Shown here piece by piece: positions 50,440 to 59,986 of a stretch of 64,000 nucleotides of DNA. A program made the translations under genes and the position numbers. Numbering within the stretch: position 1 is the first letter of the stretch; each line of letters begins with the position of its first letter. The stretch comes from Saccharibacillus sp. JS10 (GTDB taxonomy: Bacteria > Bacillota > Bacilli > Paenibacillales > Paenibacillaceae), in NCBI RefSeq assembly GCF_024436065.1, contig NZ_JANFNS010000002.1, positions 496,001 through 560,000 of the forward strand. The letters are read 5' to 3'. Below the pieces are notes generated by a model. It was not told the origin of the DNA. It worked only from the letters and a program-made list of their open reading frames with translations, and did not search any database.

Positions 50440-50449
50440 GAAACGTTTC
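50440..50449. promoter_or_regulatory. LacI-type operator, site 3, before the transporter genes
   Basis: Palindrome GAAACGTTTC, the same core as sites 1 and 2, located 48 bases before the first permease start. Confidence 0.65.
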
Positions 50450-50496
50450 ACCTATTCAAGCACAACCAAGACTTAAGCAGAGTGAGGAGATGCCGT

Positions 50497-51456
50497 GTGA
50501 AACCTGCGACAATATCCCCAGGCTCGTCCAAAGGGGAAGAATCCAAATTTAAAAGAATGTTCGTAGACATCTGGAAGTACAGAATGACGTATACGCTACT
50601 GATTCCGGGATTGATTTGGTTGATCTTATTCGCGTATATGCCAATGGCTGGTCTATCTCTAGCCTTTAAGCATTTCCGTGCGAATGACGGAATATGGGGC
50701 AGTGAATTTATCGGTCTGGAAAACTTCGAGTATCTGTTCCGAGATCCAGCTTTTGCCGCAGCGGTATGGCGCACACTGTACGTCAATATCATCAAATTGT
50801 TTATTACGTTCCCGTTTCCGATCTTGCTCGCCTTATTATTGAACGAGCTTCGGATGCGCCGTTACAAAAAGGTGCTGCAAACGGCATTTACGTTCCCACA
50901 CTTTTTATCGTGGATCATCGTATCGGGTATTATCATCAACGTGCTTGCGTATGACGGTTTCGTCAACAGCTTGCTCTCGCTGGTCGGACTACCGACGGTT
51001 AACTTCCTCGGTTCCGAGCAAAACTTCTATCCAATGATTATCTTGACAGATATATGGAAATCGACCGGATGGGGCGCAATCGTCTTTATGGCTGCGATCT
51101 CCGGTATCGACCAAGAACAATACGAAGCGGCGCAGATCGACGGCGCGACGCGGATTCAACAAATGTTCCGAGTCACTTTACCGAATATTATGCCGACCGT
51201 AACGATCATGTTCATCTTGTCGGTAGGCGGACTGATGTCGTCCGGTTTCGATCAGATCTTCAACTTGGCGAATGCCGCAACGCAAAATGTATCGCAAGTA
51301 CTCGACGTTTATATTTATCGAGTTACGTTCCAGTCTTCCAGCGATTTCGGTTTCTCTTCGGCAGTCAGCTTGTTCCGTTCGATCGTGAACATGGTCTTGT
51401 TGCTACTTGCTGACCGAGCAGCAAAATGGATGGGCGGAGACGGCTTGTTCCGATAA
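50497..51456 (+). CDS. Sugar ABC transporter permease, LplB type
   Basis: A 319-residue membrane permease of the carbohydrate uptake CUT1 family. About six membrane segments are visible. The EAA loop that contacts the ATPase is QYEAAQIDGATRIQQMFRVTLP. The N-terminal extension (about 30 residues) is polar. GTG 50497 is chosen because GAGGAG (50484-50489) lies 7 bases upstream; GTG 50482 overlaps that site. No ATPase gene lies in the locus, so it probably uses a shared MsmX-like ATPase encoded elsewhere. Confidence 0.92.
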   Translation: MKPATISPGSSKGEESKFKRMFVDIWKYRMTYTLLIPGLIWLILFAYMPMAGLSLAFKHFRANDGIWGSEFIGLENFEYLFRDPAFAAAVWRTLYVNIIKLFITFPFPILLALLLNELRMRRYKKVLQTAFTFPHFLSWIIVSGIIINVLAYDGFVNSLLSLVGLPTVNFLGSEQNFYPMIILTDIWKSTGWGAIVFMAAISGIDQEQYEAAQIDGATRIQQMFRVTLPNIMPTVTIMFILSVGGLMSSGFDQIFNLANAATQNVSQVLDVYIYRVTFQSSSDFGFSSAVSLFRSIVNMVLLLLADRAAKWMGGDGLFR

Positions 51457-51474
51457 GAAAGGAGAACGAAATTT

Positions 51475-52386
51475 ATGAGCACTTTAGCTAGAAAAACAAA
51501 AAAAGCTAAATTCAGCACCAATCGGATCACCGCACTCGATATCTTCATTTTCATCGTGCTGACACTTGGGGCATTAGCGATTCTGATTCCGTTTTGGAAC
51601 GTTATTATGATCTCATTTGCTACGCAGCGCGAATATGCGGAAAATCCACTGCTGATGTGGCCAAAAGAACCGACGCTAAATTCGTATAAAGCACTCTTTG
51701 CAGACGGAAGTATTGGTAGCGGGTATTGGAACACCATTAAGCTGATGGCAGTCGGGCTTCCGCTCAGTATGTTTTTGACAGTGAGTATGGCTTACGGCTT
51801 AAGTCGTCCTAAATTCCCGGGTAAAAAACCGATCTTTTTCTTGGTCTTGTTCACAATGATCTTCAACGGAGGTATCGTACCTCTGTACCTGGTAATGAAA
51901 GACCTTCATTTGACAGGTTCACTCTGGTCGGTCATCTTGGCAGGAAGTTTCAGCGTATTCAATATGATTATTATGATGAACTACTTCCAAGGCCTTCCGG
52001 AATCATTGATGGAATCGGCGAGACTCGACGGTGCAGGCGAATGGAGAATTCTTTTCTCGGTCGTATTGCCACTCGCGGCGCCGATCATGGCAACGATTGC
52101 TTTGTTCTACGGCGTAGCATTCTGGAACAGTTGGTATGACGCGATGGTCTTTTTACGCAAAGCCGATCAGCTTCCTCTGCAAAACGTACTGCGGGCAATC
52201 ATCGTCGAATCACAGACCAATGCTTCTAACGCAACTACGATCGGTCAAGGCGGGGGAGCTGAGTCCTTCTCGACAGGCATGAAAATGGCTGCGGTATTCG
52301 TAACGATCGTTCCGATCATGGCATTTTTCCCAATGCTTCAAAAGCACTTCGCAAAAGGGGTATTGACAGGGGCTATCAAGACCTGA
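51475..52386 (+). CDS. Sugar ABC transporter permease, LplC type
   Basis: A 303-residue second CUT1 permease (LplC/YtcP-like) pairing with the upstream LplB-type subunit. Membrane segments include IFIFIVLTLGALAILIPFW and PIFFLVLFTMIFNGGIVPLY. The EAA-like motif is LMESARLDGAGEWRILFSVVLP. The C-terminal about 60 residues contain MAAVFVTIVPIMAFFPMLQKHF, typical of the subgroup. AAAGGAGAAC precedes ATG 51475. It is in one operon with the preceding and following genes. Confidence 0.92.
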   Translation: MSTLARKTKKAKFSTNRITALDIFIFIVLTLGALAILIPFWNVIMISFATQREYAENPLLMWPKEPTLNSYKALFADGSIGSGYWNTIKLMAVGLPLSMFLTVSMAYGLSRPKFPGKKPIFFLVLFTMIFNGGIVPLYLVMKDLHLTGSLWSVILAGSFSVFNMIIMMNYFQGLPESLMESARLDGAGEWRILFSVVLPLAAPIMATIALFYGVAFWNSWYDAMVFLRKADQLPLQNVLRAIIVESQTNASNATTIGQGGGAESFSTGMKMAAVFVTIVPIMAFFPMLQKHFAKGVLTGAIKT

Positions 52387-52465
52387 TGCACCAATACATG
52401 CAAGACAAACAAGCAGTACAAGGGGTATCACACGTTTCAAAAATATGAATCTATGGGGGTACAAC

Positions 52466-54076
52466 ATGAAAGCGAAAAACATGTTTTCGGTAAAAACGCT
52501 GCTTCTCCTCGCTTTGTCTCTGGTCATGGTGCTTGTAACAGCTTGTTCCAATGGTTCCGATGATGCAGCCACAGGTACAGCAGACGAGAAAAATGAAGAT
52601 GGTACGTACAAAAATAATTTGACCATCTCCTATGCCGGCATTACGGACATTTCAAAAGCGGATCTGCAAGACAAGTTCCACAAAACATTTAGCGACAAAT
52701 TCAACATCACTTGGGATTACAACTATGTAGATTGGGATTCATGGGGCGAAAAACTTCGTCTGTGGATCAACTCTGGCGACCTGCCGGACTTCGCAAGCTG
52801 GAACTATGTTAACGGCGACGCGATGAACTACATCGACCAAGGGCTATTCTATAAATTCCCTGAAGATTGGAAAGAACGTTGGCCGAACGCGGCGAAAGCT
52901 TACGAGTCTACAGGGCTTGGCGAACGTCTGGAAGAAAAAGTCGGCGGTACTTACGTTCTGCCTAGACCGGTATACTTCCAAAACAAACCGGCTGATCCAC
53001 TGTTGAACCAAATCGGCGTTATCGCGATTCGTAAAGACTGGGCGGAAAAAGTCGGCTTCGAATTGAAAGATGCTTACACAATGAGCGAATTAATGGAATT
53101 CGCAAAACTCGTGAAAGAACAAGATCCGGGCAAAGTTGGCAAACGACTGGTTCCGATGTCCTTTAACGCAGGCGATATTTTGACAGGTTTCGTAATGGCA
53201 AACAATGAACACGGCCGCGTTGAATCCGCATTCTACAAAGGCGAAGACGGCAAGTATCATTGGGGTCCAGCAGACGAGTCGACTTTGACAGGTCTGAAAC
53301 TGGCTCAACAAGCTTATAAAGATGGTCTGCTTGATCCAGAATTCTACACTTGGAAAAACAGCGAAGGCGGCGACGCATTCAAAGTAACAGGCATTTCCGC
53401 AGTAGCAGGTCTGGGCGGTCTGGCTTCTTACAGACAAGAGATGGATACGGCAATGAAAAAGAACTTGAACTTGAACAGCTCCGATGTGGTACACGAAGCA
53501 TTGATCATCGGCGAAGACGGTAAATACCGTAACTTGGAACAAGTTAACTTCTGGTCGTCGCTCGTATTCTCGCCAAACGTTACGCAAGAGAAATTCGAGC
53601 GCATCATGGATATGGTCGACTACTCCGTCACTGAAGATGCACAGAAATTCTTGAACCTTGGCTTCGAAGGCGAAGACTGGAAAGAAGAAAACGGCGAATT
53701 GGTAAGCACGCTTCCAGAAGGTACAACATTGGAAGATAAATACCCAGGTCGCTTCGAAGGTCTGTATGTATTGGGCGATGACTTCAGCGTAATCAACCCT
53801 GCAATCAAAAAAGAATTCCGCGATCGTTCGGTTGAATTGTACAAAGAAAAAGCTTCGCTTAGCACAGACGGCGGCGCGATGGCAACTTACGATTGGGACT
53901 TCCAATTGTATACGTCTAAAGCCAAAGACCAAGCTAACTTTACGTTTGAAACCGAGTACGCAAACTTGATTCTGCAAGATGGCGACCTCGAAACAAACTG
54001 GAAGAAATGGGTCGAAAGCAAACAATCGATCGTTCAACCGGTTATCGATGAACTGAACGAAAACTTTGCGAAGTAA
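52466..54076 (+). CDS. Extracellular solute-binding lipoprotein of the sugar ABC transporter
   Basis: A 536-residue lipoprotein (LplA-like, extracellular solute-binding family 1). A signal peptide ends in the lipobox LVTAC with the lipidated Cys27. The mature protein has the alternating two-lobe layout, with acidic and aromatic segments. ATG 52466 has GGGGGT 5 bases upstream; an in-frame ATG at 52445 is without one. Together with the two permeases it forms an uptake system. By analogy with the related Listeria cluster (GH94 plus GH3 plus this transporter), the ligand may be beta-1,2-linked glucose oligomers. Confidence 0.9.
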   Translation: MKAKNMFSVKTLLLLALSLVMVLVTACSNGSDDAATGTADEKNEDGTYKNNLTISYAGITDISKADLQDKFHKTFSDKFNITWDYNYVDWDSWGEKLRLWINSGDLPDFASWNYVNGDAMNYIDQGLFYKFPEDWKERWPNAAKAYESTGLGERLEEKVGGTYVLPRPVYFQNKPADPLLNQIGVIAIRKDWAEKVGFELKDAYTMSELMEFAKLVKEQDPGKVGKRLVPMSFNAGDILTGFVMANNEHGRVESAFYKGEDGKYHWGPADESTLTGLKLAQQAYKDGLLDPEFYTWKNSEGGDAFKVTGISAVAGLGGLASYRQEMDTAMKKNLNLNSSDVVHEALIIGEDGKYRNLEQVNFWSSLVFSPNVTQEKFERIMDMVDYSVTEDAQKFLNLGFEGEDWKEENGELVSTLPEGTTLEDKYPGRFEGLYVLGDDFSVINPAIKKEFRDRSVELYKEKASLSTDGGAMATYDWDFQLYTSKAKDQANFTFETEYANLILQDGDLETNWKKWVESKQSIVQPVIDELNENFAK

Positions 54077-54164
54077 GCATTGAAGTCTTCTGACTTTTGA
54101 CAAGATCCAAATCGCAAGATCCGGGTCCTAACGGCACCTTGCCTCTAGACCCGACCGTTATTCG

Positions 54165-54205
54165 AACCCGGTGCGCGCGGAAATTCCGCACGAACCGGGT
54201 TTTCT
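54165..54205 (+). terminator. Hairpin with T-rich tail between binding protein and GH3 genes
   Basis: AACCCGGT (54165-54172) pairs with ACCGGGTT (54194-54201), with an inner GTGCG/CGCAC, followed by TTTTCTCTTC. It may reduce readthrough and give higher expression of the binding protein than of the enzymes. The rest of the 264-base gap has another weak stem (CGGGTC/GACCCG) and no gene. Confidence 0.65.
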
Positions 54206-54340
54206 CTTCTACGATGAGGAATTTGCATAATTTCTATATTTTTATTTAGCCAATTGTGCAAAATCCTGAAAGATAGAGAAAGTTACCATACATTACCGCA
54301 CCATACAGAAAAAAATGAGTAGGCTTGGGGGAGATTCCAT

Positions 54341-56503
54341 ATGAACAATCAGCAGCTTCTCGATCTGATTGATAAGATGACGCTCGAAGATAAAATTGCG
54401 CAGTTGCTTCAACTGGCGGCGCCGTTTTATGAAGGGGCAGAGGAAGAAGGGCAAATTACCGGACCTATGGAAGCGATGGGGATCACCGAATCGATGATTA
54501 CTCATAGCGGTTCGATTCTCGGATATGCAGGAGCAGCGGGAGCGATCGAAGTACAAAATGCGCATCTTCGCAAAAACCCGCACGGCATTCCGTTACTTTT
54601 TATGGCAGACATTGTACATGGATTCAAAACAATCTTCCCTGTACCTTTGGCGATCGGTTGCTCTTGGGATACCGATTTGGCGCAAAAAAGCGCTGAAGTT
54701 GCAGCTCGCGAAGCGGCTGTCTCCGGGATTCACGTAACGTTTGCACCGATGGTCGATCTCGTACGCGATCCTCGCTGGGGACGCGTGATGGAATCGACAG
54801 GCGAAGATCCTTATCTCAACAGCTTGTTCGCAAAAGCTTTTGTCCGAGGCTTCCAAGGAGAAGATTTGACCGCTGAAGTCGAACGTGTCGCCGCTTGCGT
54901 CAAGCATTTCGCGGCATATGGAGCATCCGAAGCTGGACGAGACTACAACACGGTGGATCTGTCAGAACGTCAACTTCGCGAATATTATTTGCCCGCTTAC
55001 AAGGCAGCGCTTGACGAAGGTTGCGAAATGGTGATGACTTCGTTCAATACGATTGACGGAATTCCGGCTAGCGGCAACCAAAAGCTAATGCGCAAGTTGC
55101 TACGGGAAGAGTGGGGCTTTGACGGCGTATTGATTTCCGATTGGGGCGCAGTGAAAGAATTGATTCCACACGGCGTTGCCGAAGACGAGCGCGAAGCGGC
55201 TTACCGGGCAATTACCGCTGGCATCGATATCGAAATGATGACCGCTTGTTACGTCCACGAATTGCCGGAGTTAGTTCGTAGCGGTCAAGTGGACGAAGCG
55301 TTAGTGAATGAATCGGTACTGCGCATTTTGCAATTGAAAAATAAATTAGGATTGTTCGACAATCCGCATCGCGGCGCTAACCCAGAACGCGAAGCGGAAG
55401 TGGTCTACAGTCGTGAACACCGAGATGCCGCTTATGAGTTGGCAGTTCGTTCGACCGTATTGCTCAAAAACGATAATATTTTGCCGCTGCAAAAAGAGTC
55501 TTCGGTTGCACTCATTGGTCCTTTTGCACAAAGCGGAGATATTCTCGGTCCGTGGTCTTGGAGCGGATCGACCGAAAATGCAGTGAAATTGGATGCTGCT
55601 TTACGCGAACGTCTAGGGCGCGAAAAGTTGACGGTCGCGACAGGCTGCGGCATCGAAGAAGGCACGCAAGAGCAGCTTGACCAAGCGCTGGAGATTGCCA
55701 AACAAGCTGATGTTATCGTATTGGCACTTGGCGAAGCTTCCGAGATGAGCGGCGAGGCTGGTTGCCGAACCGATATTCGTTTGCCGCAGATTCAATTGAA
55801 TCTGATCGAGCAGATTGCAGCACTGGGTAAACCGACAACGGTGGTCTTGTTTAACGGTCGTCCGCTTGATCTGCACGGCGTATACGACAAAGTCGGAGCA
55901 GTCGTGGAAGCTTGGTACCCGGGTAGCGAAGGCGGAGCGGCCGTCGCGGATATTCTGATCGGCGCAGTAAATCCTTCGGCTCGCTTGACCATGTCATTCC
56001 CGTATTCGGTTGGACAGGTGCCGGTCTACTACAACCACTTCAATACAGGTCGCCCGCAAGGGGCGGAAGATGCACAGGTTCGCTACGTCTCGCAATATCT
56101 GGATGCGCCGAACACGCCGCTGCTTCCTTTTGGCTACGGATTGTCTTACACGACTTTCCAATATGAATCGCTGACTGTTTCTTCGGAGCAGATGACAAGT
56201 GATTCCACGCTTACGGTCTCGGTCGATGTGACCAATACGGGCACGGTGAGCGGAATCGAAACGGTTCAATTGTATGTCCGCGATATTTCGGGCGAAGTCG
56301 TTCGTCCGGTTCGAGAATTAAAAGGCTTCGTGAAGCTGGAGCTAGCACCGGGTGAGAGCGGCAAAGCTGTATTCACTTTAAATGAAGAGCAATTACGTTA
56401 CCATCATTCGGATCTGAGCTTCAAAAGCGATCCTGGGCGTTTTGACATTTTTGTCGGTGGCAACAGCCGAGACACCTTGCAACATTCTTTCATCTTATCT
56501 TAA
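54341..56503 (+). CDS. GH3 beta-glucosidase
   Basis: A 720-residue glycoside hydrolase family 3 enzyme without signal peptide, therefore cytosolic. The N-terminal TIM barrel includes HVTFAPMVDLVRDPRWGR, CVKHFAAYG and the nucleophile motif LISDWGA (Asp267). The alpha/beta sandwich domain (from about 370, AYELAVRSTVLLKNDN) and a C-terminal fibronectin type III-like domain (DVTNTGTVSGIETVQLYV) are complete. It lies between the sugar-binding protein and a GH94 phosphorylase, as in the Listeria innocua sophorose/oligoglucan cluster, where the GH3 enzyme cleaves beta-1,2-linked disaccharide. GGGGGAG precedes the ATG. Confidence 0.93.
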   Translation: MNNQQLLDLIDKMTLEDKIAQLLQLAAPFYEGAEEEGQITGPMEAMGITESMITHSGSILGYAGAAGAIEVQNAHLRKNPHGIPLLFMADIVHGFKTIFPVPLAIGCSWDTDLAQKSAEVAAREAAVSGIHVTFAPMVDLVRDPRWGRVMESTGEDPYLNSLFAKAFVRGFQGEDLTAEVERVAACVKHFAAYGASEAGRDYNTVDLSERQLREYYLPAYKAALDEGCEMVMTSFNTIDGIPASGNQKLMRKLLREEWGFDGVLISDWGAVKELIPHGVAEDEREAAYRAITAGIDIEMMTACYVHELPELVRSGQVDEALVNESVLRILQLKNKLGLFDNPHRGANPEREAEVVYSREHRDAAYELAVRSTVLLKNDNILPLQKESSVALIGPFAQSGDILGPWSWSGSTENAVKLDAALRERLGREKLTVATGCGIEEGTQEQLDQALEIAKQADVIVLALGEASEMSGEAGCRTDIRLPQIQLNLIEQIAALGKPTTVVLFNGRPLDLHGVYDKVGAVVEAWYPGSEGGAAVADILIGAVNPSARLTMSFPYSVGQVPVYYNHFNTGRPQGAEDAQVRYVSQYLDAPNTPLLPFGYGLSYTTFQYESLTVSSEQMTSDSTLTVSVDVTNTGTVSGIETVQLYVRDISGEVVRPVRELKGFVKLELAPGESGKAVFTLNEEQLRYHHSDLSFKSDPGRFDIFVGGNSRDTLQHSFILS

Positions 56504-56533
56504 AAGACTATCTATATAGGAGTGAGCGCATTC

Positions 56534-59500
56534 ATGGCAACTATCGCAAACACAAATTCGAAATTTAACGTGCAAGCAGGAAATTTGAACTTTACGTTCT
56601 GGCCAAGCGGCGATCTATACCAAGCGACGGGCGGCAAAAGTATGTTAAACCAACTGCTGTCTTCTCCGCTGGACGGATCTTTGAACAATATCTATCTGCG
56701 TATTCATGAACAATCGGGAATCACTTTTTACCCGCTGCTTGGGATTCATTCTTCCAGCACCGTTCGTCAAAACGACAAACGCGTCGTATGGGAAGGTCAA
56801 GCCGGCAATGTAGAGTATAAAGTCACTTTTGCGGCGACCCAACATGACGTGTGGTTCTGGGATATCCAAACTTCCGGCAAAGGCGTCAAAATCGATATCG
56901 TATACGCTCAAGATATCGGCGACGCTGACCCGGGTGCCGTACGTAGCAACGAAGCATATTTGTCCCAATATATCGATCATGCTGTGTTCCAAGATTCCGA
57001 AAAAGGCTATATCGTCTGCTCGCGTCAAAACCAACCGCAAGGCGGCGCATTCCCGTATATGCAACAAGGTTCGTTGACGCGCGCAGTTGGCTATTCGACA
57101 GACGGATTCCAGTTCTTCGGCAAGTCTTACAAAGAAACGAATGTGCCGGAAGCTTTGACGCAAGAAAAATTAGTGAACGAAGTGTATCAGTATGAATTTG
57201 CTTATACCGCTTTGCAATCAGAGTTAGTCGAGCTAAATGGCGAACAGAATTTCGTGTTCTACGGATTGTATCGCGATAATCATCCATCCGCGATCACAGA
57301 AATCGAGTATGCACAAGACGTGCAAGCGGCTTGGGAAGCTTATCAGAAGGAAGAAGTTGGCGAACTGCAAACTCAACCTAGCGTATCTTTCAAATCGACA
57401 ATCGGCGAACCGCTGCAAACGCTGGATTTGAGCGACGCAGAAGTCGAAGCGCTGTTCCCGAACCGTTACGAAGAAGAACGCGAAAATGGCAAATTGCTCG
57501 CTTTCTTCACGGATACGTATGAACATATCGTGTTGAAAGAAAAAGAACGTCTCGTTGAGCGTCCTCACGGTCATATCTTAATGAGCGGCGGCAATGTAGA
57601 GTTTGGCGTACCGGTACTGGCTTCAACCGCTTACATGTACGGTATTTTTAACTCGCAACTTGTACTTGGCAACACGAACTTCAACAAAATGATGAGCAAC
57701 GCGCGTAACGCACTGAATGTTCCGAAAACAGCGGGTCAACGTATTTATATCGAGCTGGATGGACAATATCGTTTGCTAACGATGCCGTCGATGTTTGAGA
57801 TCGGCTTCAATTATGCGCGTTGGACGTACAAAATGGAAAGCGATACGATCTTCGTCACGACGTTTACGACAGTAGACAGCCCGGAAGTTCGTTTGGAAGT
57901 TCGTTCGCAAAGCGGCAAAGCGTATACGTATCTCGTAACGACGCAAGTCACGATGAACGTGAACGAATACGAATTCCCGCTGCATATGACGCAAAAAGAC
58001 GGGCAGTTGGTCTTTAAAGCAGATACCGACTCGCTCAGCGCAACGGCGTATCCAAACCTAACCTTCGTGATGCAAGTTGACGGTGCGAAAGTTTCGGTTC
58101 ACGACGAGTCGGCGCTTGCAGACGGCGTAAACTCTGGCGATGCGTCTCTGGTCGCGCTGAACGTACAATCCAGTGCGCAATGGACATTGACGATTCAAGG
58201 GCTTTTGGACGGTAAGGAACTTCCTTTGGAATCCAAGTCGTTGGATAACGAGATTGCCGCGTACCGTAATTTCTATCAAGATGTGATGAACGGATTCCGT
58301 TTGTCCAAAGACGGCGAAGCGACACATGAAGAATTGTTCAAAGTGAATGCACTCGCTTGGTGGTACACGCACAACATGCTCGTTCACTACTCGTCTCCGC
58401 ACGGATTGGAGCAGTACGGCGGCGCAGCTTGGGGAACACGCGACGTGTGCCAAGGACCAGTCGAATACTTTATGGCGACGCAAAAATACGGTCAGGTCAA
58501 AGACATTCTCAAAACCGTCTACTCGCACCAATATGAAGACGACGGCGCTTGGCCGCAATGGTTTATGTTCGATCAATACTTTGCGATTCAACAAGAAGAA
58601 AGCCACGGCGATATTATCGTATGGCCGCTGAAAGTATTGGGCGACTACCTGCAAACGACTCGTGATTTCAGTATCTTGGAAGAGCAAGTTCCTTATACAG
58701 TGAAACACAAATTCGGATTCACCGAAGAATCGTATAGCATTTTGGATCATGCCAAAAAAGAAATTCAGTATATCAAAAACAACTTCTTGCACGATACGTT
58801 CTTGTCTTCTTACGGCGACGGCGATTGGGACGATACGCTTCAACCGGCTAATGCACAACTGAAGCAATACATGGTCAGCAGTTGGACTGTTGCATTGACG
58901 TATCAGACCGTGAACGTATTGTCGGCAGCTTTAGGAGATGCAGATTCCGAATTCGCGCAAGAACTTGCAAATCTTGCCGAAGGTATTCGTAGCGACTTCA
59001 ATCGCTATATGCTGAATACCGATGTCATTCCGGGCTTTGTCTATATGGAAGAAGCCGACAAGCCAAAACCGATGCTGCACCCAAGTGACGAAGAAACAGG
59101 CATCCATTACCGTTTGCTGCCTATGACGCGCAGCATGATCGGAGAATTGCTGACACCTGAGCAAGCGAAGTCGCATTATGAACTGATCAAACGCGAATTC
59201 TATTGCCCAGACGGCGTACGTCTGATGAACCGTCCTGCGCAATATGCTGGCGGCGTCAGCACGCATTTCAAACGTGCGGAACAAGCCTCGAACTTCGGGC
59301 GTGAAATCGGTTTGCAATATGTTCACGCACATATCCGTTATGTCGAAGCGATGGCAAAACTGGGTCTTGCGGACGAGACATGGAACGGGCTTGCGATCAT
59401 TAACCCAGTCGGGATTCGTGATGTCGTTCCAAACGCGGAACTGCGTCAAAGCAACTCGTATTTCAGTAGCTCGGACGGTAAATTCAACAACCGTTACGAA

Positions 59501-59887
59501 GCTCAAGACCGTTTTGGCGAACTGAAAAGCGGCGATGTAGCGGTCAAAGGCGGGTGGAGAATCTACTCTAGCGGCCCTGGGATCTACATGAACCAGTTGA
59601 TCGGCAACGTACTCGGTATCCGTCAAGAAGGCGGCGATCTGATCGTCGATCCGGTTCTTCCAGCTTCGCTAAATGGTCTGCATTTGGACTTTAGCTACGA
59701 TGGGATTCCAGCAACGTTTATCTACCGAATCGGTACTGATCGATCTGGAGAAGTGACTTTGAACGGTCAGCCGATCGGAGAAAAAGTTCAAAACAATCGT
59801 TATCGCGAAGGCGGTCTTCGTATCTCGCGCAGCGAATTTGAACGTTTAGCTGACAAAAATAGCAACCAAATCGAAATTTTCGTGTAA
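56534..59887 (+). CDS. GH94 phosphorylase, probably 1,2-beta-oligoglucan phosphorylase
   Basis: A 1117-residue GH94 inverting phosphorylase, cytosolic. The length matches 1,2-beta-oligoglucan phosphorylases (about 1100) rather than cellobiose phosphorylases (about 800). The (alpha/alpha)6 barrel has WAWWYTHNMLVHYSSPHG-like helices (the sequence reads LAWWYTHNML), EESHGDIIVWPLKVL, and DGDWDD (764-767), where GH94 enzymes carry the general-acid Asp. Beta-sandwich domains occupy the N-terminal half. It would split oligomers with phosphate to give glucose 1-phosphate, saving ATP. ATG 56534 is chosen because AGGAGTG lies 11 bases upstream; GTG 56522 overlaps it. The exact linkage specificity is inferred. 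Confidence 0.82.
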   Translation: MATIANTNSKFNVQAGNLNFTFWPSGDLYQATGGKSMLNQLLSSPLDGSLNNIYLRIHEQSGITFYPLLGIHSSSTVRQNDKRVVWEGQAGNVEYKVTFAATQHDVWFWDIQTSGKGVKIDIVYAQDIGDADPGAVRSNEAYLSQYIDHAVFQDSEKGYIVCSRQNQPQGGAFPYMQQGSLTRAVGYSTDGFQFFGKSYKETNVPEALTQEKLVNEVYQYEFAYTALQSELVELNGEQNFVFYGLYRDNHPSAITEIEYAQDVQAAWEAYQKEEVGELQTQPSVSFKSTIGEPLQTLDLSDAEVEALFPNRYEEERENGKLLAFFTDTYEHIVLKEKERLVERPHGHILMSGGNVEFGVPVLASTAYMYGIFNSQLVLGNTNFNKMMSNARNALNVPKTAGQRIYIELDGQYRLLTMPSMFEIGFNYARWTYKMESDTIFVTTFTTVDSPEVRLEVRSQSGKAYTYLVTTQVTMNVNEYEFPLHMTQKDGQLVFKADTDSLSATAYPNLTFVMQVDGAKVSVHDESALADGVNSGDASLVALNVQSSAQWTLTIQGLLDGKELPLESKSLDNEIAAYRNFYQDVMNGFRLSKDGEATHEELFKVNALAWWYTHNMLVHYSSPHGLEQYGGAAWGTRDVCQGPVEYFMATQKYGQVKDILKTVYSHQYEDDGAWPQWFMFDQYFAIQQEESHGDIIVWPLKVLGDYLQTTRDFSILEEQVPYTVKHKFGFTEESYSILDHAKKEIQYIKNNFLHDTFLSSYGDGDWDDTLQPANAQLKQYMVSSWTVALTYQTVNVLSAALGDADSEFAQELANLAEGIRSDFNRYMLNTDVIPGFVYMEEADKPKPMLHPSDEETGIHYRLLPMTRSMIGELLTPEQAKSHYELIKREFYCPDGVRLMNRPAQYAGGVSTHFKRAEQASNFGREIGLQYVHAHIRYVEAMAKLGLADETWNGLAIINPVGIRDVVPNAELRQSNSYFSSSDGKFNNRYEAQDRFGELKSGDVAVKGGWRIYSSGPGIYMNQLIGNVLGIRQEGGDLIVDPVLPASLNGLHLDFSYDGIPATFIYRIGTDRSGEVTLNGQPIGEKVQNNRYREGGLRISRSEFERLADKNSNQIEIFV

Positions 59888-59904
59888 AATTCACTGAAAA
59901 ACAC

Positions 59905-59932
59905 AAGGCGATCTTGACGGATCGCCTTTGTT
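59905..59932 (+). terminator. Terminator after the GH94 gene
   Basis: AAGGCGATC/GATCGCCTT stem with a 6-base loop, followed by a short T-rich stretch. Confidence 0.78.
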
Positions 59933-59986
59933 GTCTGTTAGATGGTTATAATAAGAATAAGACGACCAGACAGAGGAGCGAGTGGA

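Noticed and set aside
53090-54103. 337-codon minus-strand frame
   Set aside because: Antisense shadow of the solute-binding lipoprotein; no ribosome binding site and no family resemblance.
58058-58867. 269-codon minus-strand frame
   Set aside because: Antisense to the GH94 gene, which is continuous and matches its family.
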